Part shown: positions 6,561-8,318 of the stretch, piece after piece
Layout of the letters: each line of letters begins with the position of its first letter
Position numbering within the stretch: position 1 is the first letter of the stretch
Source: Actinomycetes bacterium
GTDB lineage: Bacteria > Actinomycetota > Actinomycetes > Actinomycetales > Demequinaceae
Length of the DNA stretch: 8,318 nucleotides
Direction of reading: 5' to 3'
Assembly (NCBI GenBank): GCA_023428185.1
Contig: JAEYYZ010000189.1
Span: forward strand, 1 to 8,318
The notes under the pieces: model-generated
What the model was told of the DNA's origin: nothing
What the model saw: the letters and a program-made list of their open reading frames with translations, nothing else
Databases searched by the model: none
Position numbers and translations under genes: made by a program

Positions 6561-7247
6561 GTGACTGCACATGCCTTGCCTCAGGCCGTGTTGTGGGACA
6601 TGGACGGCACGCTCATTGACTCCGAGCCTTACTGGATTGCTGCCGAACTTGATCTCACCTCCCGCCATGGCGCGCACTGGACCCATGAAGACGGTTTGTC
6701 GCTCATCGGCAAGCCGCTTGACGTCTCTGCACAGATCCTCATCGACCGTGGTGTAGACCTCGACGTGCCGGAGGTGGTGAGCGACCTCCTCAACGCGGTG
6801 GCGGCACGCGTGAGGGGTCACGTCCCGTGGCAAGACGATGCCAAGACATTACTGAGCGCCGTGCACTCAGCCGGAATCCGATGCGCCCTCGTCACGATGT
6901 CTTACGGCCCCATGACGGAAGCTTTTCTCGCCGCCGCGCCCGACATGTTTGAGGTGGTGGTGACCGGAGATCAGGTCTCTCAGGGCAAGCCCCATCCTGA
7001 GGCGTACCTGACGGCTGCCGAACGCTTGGGAGTGGATGTGACTCAATGCGTGGCCATCGAAGACTCTCCTGGCGGCACGCTCTCTGCTTACGACGCTGGG
7101 GCGGCCACCATTGCCGTGCGTCGCTTGGCGCCCTTGCCGCCTTTGCCTGGCCTCACTCGGGTGCGCAGCCTTGATGGGCTGACGGTGCAAGACCTCGCCG
7201 CCATCCTGGCGGGCCATACGCGCGACGAGCTGGGCGGCGAGACCTAG
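6561..7247 (+). CDS. HAD-superfamily hydrolase, beta-phosphoglucomutase-like
   Basis: A 228-residue predicted phosphatase or phosphomutase of the haloacid dehalogenase superfamily, subfamily IA. Motif I is WDMDGTLIDSEP, with nucleophile D13 and general acid/base D15. Motif II is T112 in LVTMS, motif III is K143 in QGKPHPEAYL and motif IV is IEDSPGG with E167 and D168. All four motifs are intact and the segment between motifs I and II has the length of an alpha-helical cap. The substrate cannot be predicted; a phosphorylated sugar or other small metabolite is likely. The GTG start at 6561 gives a normal lead-in to motif I and is the only good start between the PAC2 gene and motif I. It converges with the RecB-like nuclease gene across 21 bp. 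Confidence 0.93.
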   Translation: MTAHALPQAVLWDMDGTLIDSEPYWIAAELDLTSRHGAHWTHEDGLSLIGKPLDVSAQILIDRGVDLDVPEVVSDLLNAVAARVRGHVPWQDDAKTLLSAVHSAGIRCALVTMSYGPMTEAFLAAAPDMFEVVVTGDQVSQGKPHPEAYLTAAERLGVDVTQCVAIEDSPGGTLSAYDAGAATIAVRRLAPLPPLPGLTRVRSLDGLTVQDLAAILAGHTRDELGGET

Positions 7248-7268
7248 GCGATCCGCGACCCCGCGTTC

Positions 7269-8105
7269 TCACGAGCCGGGGCGTACCCCCACCGCGCGTT
7301 CCACCCGATCCGGGTCCACAGGGCCAGGATCTCCTCCAAACTCGGGGCACAGCGCCTGGAATGAACACCAGGAACATAACCGCGAGCGTCTAGGCGCAAA
7401 GCGGCCCGTGCGCGCCGCCACCTGGATGTCCGCCCAGAGGGTGCGCACATGGTGCTCCACCGCCACCAAGTCCTGTTCGTCTGGGAAGAGTTCCTTGACG
7501 CCGCCGTCTTTCAAGTACAGCAACCTCAAAAGGGCCGGCCTGCGGCCGTGGAGGCGCTCGATGAGCAAGGCGTAGAAGCGCATTTGAAAGTCGGCTTGCT
7601 GGCCGTAGGCAGCCTTGGGGCTAGCGCCCGTTTTGTAGTCGATGACGCGGATGGCCCCGTCCGGCGCCACGTCCATGCGATCCACGATTCCTCGCAGGGT
7701 GGGGCCGCCCTCGAGGCGGAACTCCATGAGTTCTTCACGCGCGGCGGGTTCCAAGCGCTCCGGGTTCTCGAGTTGGAAGTACACGGCAAGCCGCTGCGCG
7801 CCGTCTGCCAAGAAACGCTCCCGCGCGGGCGGGTCAGGTGTCAGTGATATCAGTTCAGGCTGCGCGGCCACCATGGCATCCCACCCTGGCCCCAGCGCGC
7901 CAATGGCGGCATCCAAGGTGCGCTCGGCAGGGCTTGCGTCAAAGAGGTGCTCCAAAACGGAGTGCACCAGCGTGCCCAACGCTTGTGCTGCCGAGGGCGG
8001 CTCTGGAACCTTGTCGATAGCCCGGAAGCGATACAACAATGCACATTGCTGGAAGTCTGCAGCGCGCGAAGGCGAGATAGCTGGAACGGCCGGCGCGCGG
8101 GTCAT
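7269..8105 (-). CDS. RecB-family PD-(D/E)XK nuclease with Fe-S-type cysteines
   Basis: A 278-residue stand-alone nuclease of the RecB/Cas4/AddB C-terminal type. Conserved features are SPSRAADFQQC with C21, H48 in GTLVHSVLEHLF, D142 in GIVDRMD, the core VIDYKTG with D156 and K158, and a Q/Y helix (QADFQMRFYALL). Near the C-terminus C244, C247 and C253 form C-x2-C-x5-C. One early and three late cysteines are the arrangement that holds a [4Fe-4S] cluster in AddB and Cas4 nucleases, so the same is inferred here. There is no helicase domain and no cas or add gene nearby, so it acts alone or with partners elsewhere. The ATG at 8105 is preceded by TAAGTT at six bases. Stand-alone proteins of this type are widespread in actinobacteria near the proteasome genes, as I recall. 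Confidence 0.93.
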   Translation of the reverse strand: MTRAPAVPAISPSRAADFQQCALLYRFRAIDKVPEPPSAAQALGTLVHSVLEHLFDASPAERTLDAAIGALGPGWDAMVAAQPELISLTPDPPARERFLADGAQRLAVYFQLENPERLEPAAREELMEFRLEGGPTLRGIVDRMDVAPDGAIRVIDYKTGASPKAAYGQQADFQMRFYALLIERLHGRRPALLRLLYLKDGGVKELFPDEQDLVAVEHHVRTLWADIQVAARTGRFAPRRSRLCSWCSFQALCPEFGGDPGPVDPDRVERAVGVRPGS

Positions 8106-8111
8106 GGCCCC

Positions 8112-8117
8112 AACTTA
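8112..8117 (-). promoter_or_regulatory. Probable -10 element, leaderless start of the RecB-like gene
   Basis: TAAGTT on the minus strand is followed by six bases (GGGGCC) and then the ATG at 8105. No purine-rich ribosome binding site of the usual kind is present. Confidence 0.48.
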
Positions 8118-8162
8118 CGCGCGACACCTGACACGCACGCCGTTATCCACGCCGCCACCGAC

Positions 8163-8168
8163 TACGGT
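8163..8168 (+). promoter_or_regulatory. Probable -10 element, leaderless start of the M50-type gene
   Basis: TACGGT is followed by six bases (TATCGC) and then the ATG at 8175. There is no Shine-Dalgarno match. No convincing -35 hexamer is visible 16-18 bases upstream. Confidence 0.48.
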
Positions 8169-8174
8169 TATCGC

Positions 8175-8318
8175 ATGACGGACACCGGACAAGCCACCAA
8201 AGGCATCAGCCTAGGTAGGTTGCTGGGCGCCAAGGTGATCCTCCAACCCAGCACCATCATCATGGTGGCTTTGCTGTCCTGGGTATTCGCCTCAGGCGCG
8301 GGGCCCGTGACGGGCCGC
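8175..8318 (+). CDS. Probable M50 site-2 protease, N-terminal fragment
   Basis: The first 48 codons of a gene that runs off the window end. The visible part reads GISLGRLLGAKVILQPST followed by a hydrophobic stretch (IIMVALLSWVFA), then GAGPVTG. This is how actinobacterial site-2 protease family (M50) proteins begin: a short cytoplasmic lead with a G-x-P/Q-V-x-L-x-P/H-S pattern entering the first membrane segment. The diagnostic zinc motif HExxH would lie further downstream and is not in the window, so the call rests on N-terminal resemblance and on gene neighbourhood. Start choice is supported by TACGGT six bases upstream and by the absence of another start nearby. It diverges from the RecB-like gene across 69 bp. 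Confidence 0.62.
   Translation, partial: MTDTGQATKGISLGRLLGAKVILQPSTIIMVALLSWVFASGAGPVTGR

Noticed and set aside
7449..7847. 132-codon open frame on the plus strand inside the RecB-like gene
   Set aside because: It is a shadow frame of a well-supported nuclease gene and has no domain, ribosome binding site or -10-like hexamer of its own.

Overview
The window looks like chromosomal backbone of a high-GC actinobacterium, most likely Micrococcales-like; I would not name a genus. The case rests on GC-rich coding sequence, a DUF5703 protein, an actinobacterial-type PAC2 protein, a stand-alone RecB-like nuclease with an iron-sulfur cysteine set, and TANNNT hexamers placed just ahead of start codons. 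I see no mobile element, CRISPR array, tRNA or rRNA, and no stretch over 300 bases lacks a gene.

There are nine genes and they alternate strand without exception. In order: a 1000-residue LacI-type-sensor/GGDEF/EAL cyclic-di-GMP protein (+), a small basic DUF5703 protein (-), a small lysine-free very acidic protein (+), an aldo/keto reductase (-), undecaprenyl-diphosphatase UppP (+), a PAC2-family protein (-), a HAD-superfamily hydrolase (+), a RecB-like PD-(D/E)XK nuclease (-), and the N-terminus of a probable M50 site-2 protease (+, cut by the window end). This gives four convergent junctions of 16-33 bp and four divergent promoter regions of 24-69 bp. No two neighbours can share an ordinary operon.

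Seven of the nine starts have a -10-like TANNNT hexamer 6-8 bases upstream and no well-placed Shine-Dalgarno sequence, as expected for leaderless mRNAs. The two exceptions, the cyclic-di-GMP gene and the DUF5703 gene, each have a clear purine-rich ribosome binding site. In the 24-bp PAC2/HAD interval the two opposed -10 hexamers overlap in a 12-bp near-perfect palindrome.

Functionally the window mixes signalling (the first gene), cell-envelope lipid-carrier recycling (UppP), general metabolism (aldo/keto reductase, HAD hydrolase), DNA processing (RecB-like nuclease) and membrane or protein quality control (PAC2, M50). From memory, the uppP, PAC2, RecB-like set lies near the Pup-proteasome genes in many actinobacteria, so those genes may lie beyond the right edge. 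The most unusual item is the first gene: a transcription-factor-type ligand-binding domain without its DNA-binding part, joined to an apparently intact diguanylate cyclase/phosphodiesterase pair.
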